Shown: one piece after another, positions 11,994-23,702 of the stretch
Layout: every line of letters begins with the position of its first letter
How positions within the stretch are numbered: the stretch's first letter is position 1
Source: Amoeboaphelidium protococcarum
Lineage: Eukaryota > Aphelidiomycota > Aphelidea
Direction of reading: 5' to 3'
DNA length: 64,000 nucleotides
Assembly: GCA_023515745.1 (NCBI GenBank)
Contig: JALECJ010000007.1
Span: 744,001 to 808,000, forward strand
Translations under genes and position numbers: made by a program
Notes under the pieces: model-generated
Seen by the model: the letters and a program-made list of their open reading frames with translations, nothing else
What the model was told of the DNA's origin: nothing
Database searches by the model: none

Positions 11994-13886
11994 ATGTCTA
12001 GTAGATACCAGAACAAGATGGTCAAAGAAGTGTAAGGACGTCCTTTCGACACTACTCCAACAAGAGTTAACAACAACAATGCAGAATCTGAAGCTGTTTC
12101 AAGTGCAAGATCTTCAAACTAATCTCAAGTGAGAGTAAAGTCCAAAGATTCCAAATAGGTTCGTCTGAGATAAAAGTCGACTACTGCTGAATAGTCCTTG
12201 TTGTCGCCAGAGACTCCCACCACCTCCTAAAGGGATCGACATGCTTCCCACGACGACGATGATTATTACGATCATGATTGGCCTCATCCTCAAGGTAGCT
12301 TGCGTGGAGGTGTTGACAATGTTCATACTACTAGCAGTCCGAGAGTTTCTGATGCCGAACTGGAAATTAGAAAAAAGTTTTATTCTCAATGTGCAGAGTT
12401 TATACCTGGTCGTTTGTACTTCACCGCCATGTCATAGTAGCCAGAGAATGTACCATCAGACGCGTACCTGTTCTCTGTGGATCATGAGTTTGTCTACTCT
12501 CCATTCTACTCTGATTTTGGCCCGTTGAACATTAGCTGTATCGTGAAATTTGGTAGGCTTATGGACTAGAAGCTAAAGGATCCATTTATACAGGATATGA
12601 GATTAGTGCTCATCACGTCACCCTCTGCTGAGAAGTGTTCCAACATTTCTCTGCTCATCACCAGTTATATGGTGTTGAATCAAGACATGGTGCCAGAAGT
12701 AGCATATCAAAAGCTGACCTCATTACCTACCATAAAATTGATGCCATTCAGAGATGCAGGCTACGGTAGTGCAACTTACTGGATTAATAATCTGGACATT
12801 TTGCGTGCGCTTGAGAAGGGTGTCAAGATCCACTAGCTCATTGACTTAGATACCTTTCCAGTGGAAGAGTACGATTTCTATGAAAGAGTTGAAAATGGTG
12901 ACTGGAATTGGATTATACCAGATTTCTTTTTAGCCTTGGCAACTCCTCACGACAAGCCATTGCCTCATCTTATGCGATATCACGAAGATGTAGCAGCTGG
13001 TCGAGTGATCCCGTTAAGGCCTGTAAATCGCCGTTATCGTCCAATGATCAATCTAGATTACATCGTGCGATATTATAGAGAGAACAATGTCAAAGGACTG
13101 ATTAGACTAAACAACCCCTTGTATGATCGGTAGCGTGTCATTGATGGTGGTGTCAGTCATTATGAGCTATTCTTCCCCGATGGATCTGTGCCAAGTGATG
13201 AGATTGTTCGCCAGTTTCTAGAAATCTGTGATTAAACATTGCCATACAACTTGCTGAAACATCCTTATGCTGGGCCTCTGTATGGATCCTCATAGAAAGC
13301 CTACAATGCGGGACAGCGTGGTTCTTTGGCCATACATTGCAAAGCTGGTTTAGGAAGAACAGGGTCGCTGATCTGCTGTTGGATGATCCGCACGTTGGGA
13401 TGGACGGCCAAAGATTGTATCAGTTGGATCCGCGTGATGAGACCAGGCTCTGTTGTTGGTCCTTAGCAAAACTGGTTGGAATCAATGGAATAGAAGTTGA
13501 AAGCACTAGGTAGACAGGAAGCCGCAAGATACAATACAAAATCAAGTTTGACAAATCTCGCGCTATCCGCCAACTCTGGTTACGAGACTGTGGCAAAGAC
13601 AACAAATTCTGGCATGCAAGTTCCGCTGTAGCCTAGGAAATTAGAGCGCGACACTCAGTTTAATAATAACTTAGGTGTACCACTGAAAAGTGCCAGCTTA
13701 TCATCATCTACAGAAGTTAGAAATATGAGCGCGTCCTCTCTAGTGGCACACGATGTTTAAGGGCTGAGAATAACGCGCTCTGGAAATAGTGGTGGTAACA
13801 ACTACGGCCAGGATAATGCAAGAAGAGTATCTGCAGGTTCTTCCGCATTAAAGCGAAAAGTGAGTCTGAATGCAACTAAGCAATGA
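11994..13886 (+). CDS. CDC14: CDC14-type dual-specificity protein phosphatase
   Basis: 630 residues. CDC14 removes phosphates from Cdk sites during mitotic exit and cytokinesis. A low-complexity, Gln/Ser/Asp-rich extension (~1-130) precedes the core. The core has the N-terminal DSP-like domain ([40 protein letters not shown]) and the catalytic domain with [17 protein letters not shown]. The P-loop [11 protein letters not shown] starts at residue 448, and [19 protein letters not shown] follows, nearly identical to animal and yeast CDC14. One Gln of GPQQ is a TAG codon. The tail (~520-630) is Ser/Asn-rich and basic at the end ([14 protein letters not shown]), as in other CDC14 tails that carry localisation signals. 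The start ATG at 11994 is the first in the frame. No intron. Confidence 0.96.
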
Positions 13887-14081
13887 CCACTGGTTTGTGG
13901 TACTCGGATAATAGACTTTAGATTACAGATGATCTTCACTTGGTGACTTTATATTACGAAAGGGTTCCTTTTTCTCACACTTGCGCTCTTACTCAATCCC
14001 GCTGACTTGCAAACACATAACAAGATCACACTATAAATGATTCTTCCACCAATAAATCTTTAAAAATGGGTCAGCGAAAAC

Positions 14082-14606
<525 letters not shown>

Positions 14607-14749
14607 ATATTTTAAGTAATAACAATTCGGCTATTTGGATATAACTGTTAAATTATAATGATTTTACTAACTCTTAAAGTTTGCTTGTGACGCCACTCTC
14701 TCACGCACAAGTTACATCGTCCAAACGACGCGCTCCCAGGATGCTCCAT

Positions 14750-14762
14750 CGTTCGTTCGTTC
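14750..14762. repeat. CGTT tetranucleotide array upstream of CCT5
   Basis: CGTTCGTTCGTTC, about 95-107 bp upstream of the CCT5 start codon. The same array recurs upstream of other genes in this window (22901, 23432, 49523, 62627). It could be a promoter element or a simple repeat tolerated in promoters. Confidence 0.6.
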
Positions 14763-14856
14763 CCTCGTCGTAAAGCTTCGGATCAATTCTTTCCAACGTT
14801 CTGTTAGTACTTCACAGTTGTTGAACAGGATCATAAAACTTTTACTGTGAATTATA

Positions 14857-16518
14857 ATGTCTGCATATTACGCTGTCGACGAGTATGGACGCCCGCTTAT
14901 TATTGTGAGAGAGCAGGAGAAGTAGATGAGATTGCGCGGTGTTGAGGCAATCAAGAGCCACATCCTGGCAGGTAAGACTGTGGCTAACATTGTCAAGTCT
15001 TCGCTCGGTCCAAAGGGATTGGACAAGATCATGATGTCTCCAGATGGTGAGGTTACTGTGACGAATGATGGTGCTACGATAATGTCGCAGATGGATGTCG
15101 CGAATAACAATTAAATTGCGCGTCTGATGGTTCAGCTGAGTAGGAGCCAGGACGAGGAGATCGGAGACGGTACCACCGGAGTTGTCGTTCTTGCCGGTGC
15201 TCTACTTGATGAAGCTGAGGAACTTATTGCGAAGGGAATTCACCCAGCGAAGGTTTCTGATGGATTTGAGCGTGCGTGTCAGGTTGCCTGTGAGCATTTG
15301 AACGTCATTGCTGACCAGATCGAGTATGGCCCAAAGAATTTGGACAATCTGCTGAAGACTGCCAAGACATCGCTGGGCTCCAAAATCGTGTCTAAGCATC
15401 ATGATCTCTTCACCAAGATTGCTGTCGATGCGGTGCTCTCTGTCGCTGACTTGGAGCGCAAGGATGTTCAGTTCGATCTGATCAAGATCGAAGGTAAGGT
15501 TGGTGGATCCCTCTCTGATTCCACGCTGATCAAGGGAGTTTTGGTAGACAAGGACTTTTCTCATCCTCAAATGCCTAAAGAGGTGAAAGACGCCAAGATT
15601 GCCATCCTCACCTGCCCATTTGAGCCACCAAAGCCGAAGACTAAGCATAAGTTGGACATTACTAATGTTGAGGAGTTCAAGGCTCTGCGCGAATATGAGA
15701 AGAAGACTTTCGAAGACATGATCAAGAAGATCAAGGATTGTGGTGCCAATTTGGCTATTTGCCAGTGGGGATTTGATGACGAAGCCAATCATTTGCTACT
15801 GTAGAATAAGCTTCCAGCTGTCAGATGGGTCGGTGGACCAGAGATTGAGTTGATCGCCATTGCTACCAGTGGTCGCATTGTACCGCGCTTTGAAGATCTG
15901 ACTGCTGACAAGTTGGGCAAAGCGGCGTTAGTCAGAGAATTGACTTTTGGTACCACACGTGACAAGATGCTAGTGATTGAGGGTGGTGAGACGACCAGAA
16001 CTAACGGTGTTGGTGCAGTGACCGTGTTCATCCGCGGTGGAAATCAGATGATCATTGACGAAGCAAGGCGTTCTCTGCACGATGCTATTTGTGTTGTCAG
16101 AAATCTCATTCGTGACAATCGTGTCGTGTATGGTGGTGGTAGTGCGGAGATTTCTTGTAGCCTGGCTGTAGATAAGGTTGCCGACAGTTGCACCGGTGTG
16201 GAGTAGTATGCTATGCGCAGTTTTGCTCGCGCGCTCGATGTTATCCCAATGACTCTGGCTGAAAATAGCGGATTGTCCCCTATTGAGTCGCTGGCCGAAG
16301 TCAAAGCGGAGCAAGTGAAAATGTTAAAATAGTCAGTCAACGGATCAGCCGTGTTTGGTATTGATTGTATGCAGAAGGGAACTAATGACATGAAGGCTTA
16401 GTTCGTGATTGATCCTCTGGCTTCAAAGCGCTAGCAATTACTGCTGGCCACCCAAATGGTCAAGATGATTCTCAAGATTGACGATGTGATTATCCACGGC
16501 CAAGGTCCAGAACAATGA
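14857..16518 (+). CDS. CCT5: T-complex protein 1 subunit epsilon (CCT5)
   Basis: 553 residues, the length of the family. It is one of eight subunits of the cytosolic TRiC/CCT chaperonin that folds actin, tubulin and WD40 proteins. Nearly colinear with human CCT5: [57 protein letters not shown] (ATP-binding GDGTT near residue 105), [62 protein letters not shown] and [16 protein letters not shown]. This gene is the best local proof of the code: in-frame TAA/TAG fall on Gln in NNQIAR, LLLQNK, VEQYAM and MKAQFV, where human has Gln as well. It follows HAAO on the same strand with its own 250-bp upstream region. No intron. Confidence 0.98.
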
Positions 16519-16840
16519 TTACGGACGGTGCTTAATAACTCTAAGATATAGTAATCTATCATTATATCATTATTATTACGTTTTGCGCATCAACATATCC
16601 GTTATAACGCTTGAATTATCTATCAAATCTTATGTTTGAGTACGATCTGCTGACCAAATGCTTTGTTTGTTTGTTTTACTTTAGCTGATTTGAGTGGCGG
16701 CGTAACGCGTTTTCCCGATCGCTCTCCCTCTCTCTCTCTCTATTTGCCGTCAAGTTTCTATTAAAATTTCTTGCAATACATTACGTAACGCTGTCAGATC
16801 CTAAATAGCCTCTTACACATTCATAGAAATAGCAGAAAAT
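16519..16840. other. Intergenic gap with a CT-rich tract
   Basis: 322 bp between CCT5 and the glycosyltransferase. It contains TTTGTTTGTTTG near 16664 and a CT microsatellite (about 16728-16742) roughly 100 bp before the next ATG, a polypyrimidine tract typical of promoters or transcript leaders. No gene seen. Confidence 0.5.
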
Positions 16841-17953
16841 ATGGCTTATGATTTTAAACTTAACGCTAGATTCAGGAAATTAAAAATGGTAAAGAGGACT
16901 TGGGTATCGCCAGTGATTGTACTGGTTGTTGTGATTATCCTACTTGCTACATCATTTCAGCTGAATATGTATTATCAGGCAGTGTTGGACAGAGAAATCC
17001 GCGAAAATGGAAGAGATATATTCATAGCTGTGATGACTTCTCCATAGACTATTCAGCGATGTCTTGCTATATTTAATACTTGGGGAGCACCGGAGCGGTC
17101 GCAGGTGACTATCAGATTCTTTATTGGAAGGACGGGCTTGGCTATGGATTATGAAGACATTTTTAATCTTGGTAAAGATCTGGGTGGTAGCGGGAGTAGC
17201 GGTGCCGGTAACTCTAGATACAATAAGTATGGAAGTAACGTACACCCATTCCTCAATCGTAATCTCACCGCTCCACCTAGACATATGTTCATCCAGTTAC
17301 CTACATGGGAATAGAATTCACATCACATCACAGAGAAGACACTGACAATGTGGAAGTATTTGTACAAACATTAGGTGTCTCTAGATTCAGATAATTCGAT
17401 CGATAAAATGCGTTTGCCTAGAATAAAGTATAAGTGGTTCTTAAAGATTGATGATGATACCAGCGTACTGATTCCCAGTCTGGTCCGAATGCTGAGCTAG
17501 TATAAAGATCCGCAATCTAAGCCTTATGTAATTGGGCGAAGGATAAAGACTGCGTTTACTGGAGATAATTATATCCTGTCGGGCGGTGCTGGGTATGTGT
17601 TGAGTAGTAAATTCTTATCTCAGTTTGCACCCAATGTCAATCGCTGCCGGCGACTCAATAATGGCTAGGTGATCGAGGAATCGCTGGGTGAAGATGTGGT
17701 TCTCAGTTGGTGTGTGAAAGAGCATTTCAACGTTACGCTGAGTCACAATGACGCGTTCACTCCTCACCTGCCGCGCGACATCGAAATGTGGCGGGAGTGG
17801 GATCGCACAGTCAACTTCTATCCCACCACGCCGGTCACCATACACTATGCTAAAGACATTCTCATGTACGAACTAGACTATTTCCTGAACATGTACCATA
17901 ACAACTAGAATGCTGCCAACAACTAATAATAATAGTAATAATATAATGTTTGA
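16841..17953 (+). CDS. GT31-like type II membrane glycosyltransferase (C1GALT/fringe type)
   Basis: 370 residues. A short cytosolic tail (~1-23), one signal-anchor helix (WVSPVIVLVVVIILLATSF, ~25-44) and a lumenal catalytic domain make a type II Golgi protein. Catalytic signs: KYKWFLKIDDDTSVLIPSLV with the metal-binding DDD at residues 204-206, ILSGGAGYVLSSKFLSQFAP, and EESLGEDVVLSWCV with the Glu-Asp of the 'EDV' motif. These are GT31 features, closest in layout to core-1 galactosyltransferase/fringe rather than to the plain beta-1,3-GalT consensus. Sugar and acceptor cannot be told. The C-terminus ends in Asn/Gln repeats, the Gln run being TAA/TAG codons just before TGA 17951-17953. Confidence 0.85.
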
Positions 17954-18382
17954 TTTTGTTTACTATATCATAGAAAGTTTGCTCTTTGATCTTTATGATT
18001 GTTACAGTATTATATTGTTTTGAAGACGTCTAATGGAGTATTAAAACACACGTATAAATTACGCTAGAATTCTATTAGATTCTGAAACAGCCAGCCACTA
18101 GTAAAGAATCAATCAAAATGTGAGCTGCTACAATAAATATTCTCAGGGGCGCTCTTTTGTTGTGCGATTTGCGCCCATTTTAACACATTTTCCCTTTCAT
18201 TCCCCACACGCTGCAACATCAACCCGACGAGAGTAAGACTGTACAGTAAACAGGAAGACGCGTGTTACAGGAGTTCCTCTTTTGCCTTATTTATTATCCA
18301 AATTCAGTCATTGCCTAATTTAGAAATTTTGTGTGATTGGTTTGATTACTAGAATAATATTTTTACTTATACATTGATTATT
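17954..18382. other. Intergenic gap
   Basis: 429 bp between the glycosyltransferase stop and the RhoGAP start. AT-rich with no open frame of note and no RNA gene recognised; presumably terminator plus promoter. Confidence 0.5.
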
Positions 18383-21298
18383 ATGACTCAGGATAGTGTT
18401 ATTTTGCGTGTGGAAATCCCAGAGCTGGGTGTGATGAAGTGTATTAGAGTAGGGCGGGATGATCCTCTAAAGACGGTGATGCATCTGGTGCAGAAGAAGT
18501 GTAATCTGGACGCGGAATTTATGCGAGAGTGTACTCTTTACAAGCCCTATGCATCTACTACTGAATCTCATAATAACAGCACTGATGATGGAGGCATTGG
18601 ATTGATGCTCGATCATAACCTCTCTCTGAATTAATACCCGCAATTCTCGTGGCTGGACAATGACGCGATCTAGTTGGTCAAATTTGACCATTCATTGTTG
18701 AAATAAGAAGGATCTGGTAAGAAGAGTAATAATAATAATACTAATAATTATCATAATAATAGCAGTAGTAATTAGGCGTTGGTGAAAGCTGCCGGTGAAA
18801 AGTCCAAGACACTGAGGAAATTGAGGCGTGCAGATTAGTAGAATTTATAGAAGCAGTTTACCACTCTCAGCATGCACAGCGGTGATGTTAACTCTGCAGC
18901 CGATGGTAAGATTTCCCATCAGACATCATCTGCAATGGCTCAGAATGACTAATCGCCATCACTGCTCACAGTTTAGCAGTAGTAAACATCATCATCATCA
19001 TCAGGTGCTTATAAGTAACAGTTGAGTGATTGTGCGTCAGATATTACGTTATTGTCCTCTCACAAGTCGTCTCCATCTCTTTACTCTGTATCTAAAGATA
19101 ATAATAATCAGTAGATTTAATCCGAGCTTTAAGCCAGCAACTATTCCACTACATCATCTGCATCAATTACCGTTGGCCAATTCTTTCAAGAGACCAAGAA
19201 AATGTCCTCCAGTACCATGAAGAAGTTGACCAAGATTGTCAGTCATGGTCACAGTAAAGGTAGTAGTAAATCTGCGCATGGTAAAGATTCGTCACCTCAG
19301 AGTTCGATCAATAGCACATTTGGTATTCCACTTTATGCTGTGCCAAAAGTTCCCGGTACTCAGATCCCTGTCATCATTAAAGTCTTGTTGAGGCATTTGA
19401 AAAAGTATGACTTGTAGACTGAGGGAATATTTAGATTAAGTGGCGCGTAATCCACCGTGTTAAAGTTGAAGAACCTTTTCGATAATGATCCTGATGGTGG
19501 AATGAAGTTTCTGGCCGTGGGTGAAGATGCTCTTTTGGATTATATCAATCTTGGTGATGGACATGCTGTTGCTGGTGTGGTTAAGTTATTTCTTCGTGAA
19601 TTGCCTGATCCTCTGCTGACATTTGCTCTATTTGATGCGTTTATTGCTTGTGCTCAGTCTCAATAGTCTGCGGATCAAATGAATAGTGGCGCATAACGTC
19701 TATGGTAGATGTATGTCCTGGTTAATGGTTTGCCGTCCGAGAATAGAGATTTGCTATGTACATTGTTACAGTTTAGTAGTTTAGTATCTGCAGAGAGTAA
19801 TAGCTCTCATAATAAAATGTCTCTATAGAATATGGCCACTGTGCTGGCTCCTAATATTCTCAGATGTGAATTGGCTGAGGAGACTAGCGCCTAGTAGATG
19901 GTGATGAATGCAGCGTATATTAACGCTGTAGTATTGGACATGATTAAACATGTGGATATGCTGTTCATGTCTGTATCTGATATGTGCTCCAAGTTCTTTT
20001 AGTCTGGGGACTCTGGGTTATGGTGGGCGAGTTAGAGCTAAATTGGTAGCATTCAGTACAAAGTTGTTGGTATCGCCAAGTCTATATATGCGTATTAATC
20101 AGCAAGTGATGTGGTGGATTCTCAAGGTCTCTAAGAGTTGTCATTTGGTGTTAATTAGTTTTTTATCATTTATGCGCGTGCTGATTCCAGTTTTGATTTC
20201 CATAAAGAGGGATGGTGGACGTGTGGACAGATTGGTGGCAGTAGTGGATAGGCATAGGTTGGGATGCATGGTCTAGTGCCTTCAAATTTTCTGGAAGTTA
20301 TATGCTCTGATATCGAATTGGTATTGGACATTAATAATTAGCGTACATTCCAGCAAGGTAAGTCCAAATTGCAGGAGTCTTCATATTATGACGAATGTGA
20401 ATAGTTGCAGAAGAAGAATATGAAGCTTATGGATGAGAATAGCAAACTGGTAAAGTAGAATGAGAAATTGAGTGCCATGGTCCAGAAGTTAGAGTCTGAG
20501 TTGAATCGATTGAAAGAGAACCTGCGGTATAGCGTTGGTAGTAATATTAATAATGATATCAACAATAGTCTAAATGATAAACGACTAAGCCTTAGAAGTG
20601 GTGATAAGACTCCTCCATCCTCGCCTATTGCACAAGGTAGTACTTCACTACAATCTCCCACTTTAACCGTAGACGTTTATTCTGAATCGTCCCGTCACTC
20701 TGTCGTTAATAATCAAAATAATAGATTCAGTATGATTTCCACGTCTAATGGTGCACATACTCCCACCTCTAGACGTCCTGCTCCTCCTGTACCTGATTAC
20801 CCTCCATTGAGACGCGAAATGCCCGGTAATGGTGTCCTGGATGAGATGCTGAAGAAGCGCATTTTAGAGAAGCACGATGAGTAAAAGAGGAGGTCGAGAT
20901 TGCTGATGATGGATGGTCATGGGCCTTAATCGCCGCAGTTGTCATCATCGACTCTGGCTATCAATGTTGAATAATAAGCGTCCTAGTAAACAGAGACTAA
21001 TTACAACGTGAATGACCGAGTAACTAGACCCGGGAGATCAAAAGAGTCTTTATCTAATGGGGCGACTACACCATAAGCATCGTCGTCATCATCTCAATCT
21101 GCAAGTGCTGCTGCTCTTAGAATGTCTATACGGCCTGCTCCACCGTCGGACTTCATAGGATTGCCCAATGCACAGCAATAAAATCTGCCATTTATATCCA
21201 CTACATTGGTCGGCACTATTGATAACAATGAAGATGATCAGAGTCAGGTGGAGAAGATCTTAAGTTCTCCTGTAGATTTACCTCCGCCTCTGATTTGA
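18383..21298 (+). CDS. SH3-containing Rho GTPase-activating protein
   Basis: 971 residues, single exon. An N-terminal ~100 residues ([20 protein letters not shown] ... LVQKKCNLD) look like a ubiquitin-fold (RA/FERM F0-like) segment. A Ser/Asn/Gln-rich linker follows. The RhoGAP domain spans ~325-515: [20 protein letters not shown], the arginine-finger loop EGIFRLSG near residue 348, [13 protein letters not shown], and [14 protein letters not shown]. An SH3-like domain follows at ~590-655 ([20 protein letters not shown] ... [10 protein letters not shown]), then a coiled coil (~670-720; [20 protein letters not shown]), and a disordered tail with Pro-rich patches ([14 protein letters not shown]). 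It should switch off Rho/Rac/Cdc42 near actin or membranes. No named orthologue is obvious. Many Gln are TAR codons. Confidence 0.9.
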
Positions 21299-21464
21299 GA
21301 AATATACCATTGTATAACTGTAGTAAGATGATCTTAATAATAAGTTTTGATCAAGGATTACTATATATCAAAGTGAAGCTATAACAGTCATTAATAATAC
21401 ATTTTAAATATGATTTAATTGTCAAAGTTTTCATTAACATTGTACAAACTTAAAAAGTAAATTA

Positions 21465-22679
21465 TCATTACACCTATTAACCTTTCGACTAAGTGATAAA
21501 CTAATCGGCAGATATGTCCACCTACTTTCCAATAAGAGACACATAATTAGATGGAAAGTAGCCAATATGTCCTTGGCGTTTCTTGCCTCTCCACCAAGAA
21601 GGATCAGTATTCTATTGCGATGAATTACTTTGACTATTATCACCGCCTTTGAAAGTAACAGCAATCAGATCTCCCTTTTTAAATGAAATCTCATTCTAAT
21701 TACGCGCCGTAAAATCATAAAGTGCTCTAGCAAACTCAATTTACGAACCATCCGCGCTCTATCTAACTCCATCAGGAAACGTTATATCCAGTGTATTACT
21801 AGCTTTATTAGAAGTTTCGGTAGTTTAAGACTTCTCAAGTGACAACTACTCCTACTACTAAGTCTATTACAACTATCTCCGCCTCTATACTCTTTTCATC
21901 AGCCATGGTATTACGAAAATGACAGCAAATGCAACCATAATCATGAAGGATTTCGATCTAAAGAATCTACTCCGCTTTCTACTATTTCTTTATTGCATCT
22001 ACTATGGTGAATTTAAACCACCAGCACCATTATTATTATTACTATTAAACTCGTCACTTAATGCAGACCTCATCGTGGATTAACCGTGTGACTAATAGTC
22101 TCTAGAAGACAATCCAATGAATGTAGATAGCCACTTCAAGCCAACTACACCTCCGACAATAGACTTGAGCACACCGACCTGTTCAATCAATCCGATAACT
22201 CCCATGAAAGAGCTATGAGTGGCCATTATAGTGGAATCTAGCAGGTGCGTCACAGAGGACAATATTTACACCGCGTGCTCCAGAACCATGAGCGGATTCG
22301 AAGGACGCCCCTATTGAGATTACAACATATTCTACTACTACTAATTATAGCCTCCCATACCGTATGAATATCCACCACCATATCTATTCCCATAGCCATA
22401 TGAGCCATAAGGAGAGCTATTGTAGCCATATGACGTGGAATACGCAGAATTGTACGGTGATGAATAAGGAGAATAAGCTGCTGCTCCATATGACGAGATG
22501 TTGCTATTGTAGCCACCATTCAACCCATATCTATAATTGTTGCCTCCATACCTGGACATTAGATTGTTAGTATTATTATTATTGTAAATGGAAGACTGAG
22601 TGCCATAAGTGCCACTATCCTGATAATCTTGTACAGGCAATGGAGGAGCAGAAGTATTAGCAGCAGTAGAATCGACCAT
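21465..22679 (-). CDS. PEX13: Peroxin 13 (peroxisomal docking protein)
   Basis: 404 residues. PEX13 sits in the peroxisomal membrane and docks the cargo receptors PEX5/PEX7 with PEX14. Layout matches the family: a Tyr/Gly/Asn-rich N-terminus (about residues 30-115; YGGNNYRYGLNGGYNSN, GNRYGGGYSYGMGGYN), a helical middle with a conserved-type stretch (EHAVQILSSVTHLLDSTIMA, IVGGVVGLKWLSTFIG), a second hydrophobic helix (SFMIMVAFAVIFVIPWLM), then a C-terminal SH3 domain (~317-380; IEFARALYDFTARNQNEISF, GHIGYFPSNYVSLIG). The SH3 carries an extra loop (GGDNSQSNSSQQNTDP). Divergent from the receptor gene at 23703, about 1 kb away. Confidence 0.95.
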
Positions 22680-22900
22680 TGTGGATTAGCTCTACTACTA
22701 GCTATCTATTTAATTGGAAACCGCTGCAGATTCCCAAGGCTTTGCGGGTGACGGCATTATATATAGAGAGAGAGTGTGTGTGTGTTAGCCACCTAGTATT
22801 ATCAATTTGCTGTATAGATTTAACAAAAAATCGGCTGACTGAAGAGAGTAAAAGGGAAATCTTTCTTTTCTAAGGCGAGAAAAAGGAAAAGAGAGATCGG

Positions 22901-22911
22901 CGAACGAACGG
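22901..22911. repeat. CGAA array upstream of PEX13
   Basis: CGAACGAACGG, about 222-232 bp upstream of the PEX13 start codon on its own strand; same family as the arrays at 14750, 23432, 49523 and 62627. Confidence 0.5.
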
Positions 22912-23431
22912 GCGTACGGAGATGAGAGAACTCGTCGGCTTGTTCGTGAGAGTGATTGTGCGCTTTTGTGATGATGATCTTACACAGAGGAGATAGATGG
23001 TATCACAAAAAAATAGCATTCAGGTACAGGGGGGAAGTTCAGGCTCTGCATTCGAGATTTCATTGACACTGTTCTCCTTTTTCCTATAACACTATCCGGC
23101 ACTGAATGGTATATGAACTTTACACGCCTATGTTATTTCTTCATCTGCTCAACTCATTTTAGGAACGCGTGATAATTTGCTTACTTGCATCACAACCATG
23201 TTTTGAGCGAGTAATCAATGTGGTCAATCTTTCGTATACAGTGCTGGTACATTTTCCGCCAGTTTAGTCACATCATCTGTAAAGTGTATTTTCTTCAAAA
23301 ACCAAACAGTTAATGTTTTGATGATGTAAGAACTGACTTCCAATTTTATATAGCCAGACCACTGTTCCAACTGATTACGCCGTTGCTATGCAGAATGTTG
23401 ATGCGTATTACTTTACAGAGAACTCATAAGA

Positions 23432-23444
23432 GAACGAACGAACG
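23432..23444. repeat. CGAA array upstream of the receptor gene
   Basis: GAACGAACGAACG, about 260 bp upstream of the start codon of the first PstS-7TM receptor. Same array family as 14750. Confidence 0.5.
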
Positions 23445-23702
23445 GCAAGTTACTGTACAACAAACAATCGATTTATGGGCTTTCCCATCATCTTCATTTG
23501 ATAAAATCTATACAATCATCACCTTGTCCATTAGTGCTGCTTGGCGAGTATTCTGATTATTATATTTCTGATATAGGCTTGATTTATCAGCGTATTGACT
23601 TTCTGTTATTATACATCACTAGACTCTGCTGAAACATATATATATATCATCATCATCAATAACTATCCACCTGTTAGATCATTCAGTACATTGTTTGAAA
23701 AG

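Larger units (their letters stand above)
22680..23702. other. 1-kb divergent intergenic region
   Basis: Lies between the PEX13 and receptor start codons and should hold both promoters. It contains an AG/TG microsatellite (about 22762-22783) and two CGAA arrays (22901-22911 and 23432-23444), each the reverse complement of the CGTT array seen elsewhere. An open stretch at 22921-23114 has no recognisable product; with only one stop codon such stretches are expected by chance. Confidence 0.5.

Noticed and set aside
15202-15792. 196-codon minus-strand open frame
   Set aside because: Antisense shadow of CCT5.
22921-23114. Open frame in the PEX13/receptor intergenic region
   Set aside because: With TGA as the only stop, frames of this length arise by chance; no domain or conserved feature.
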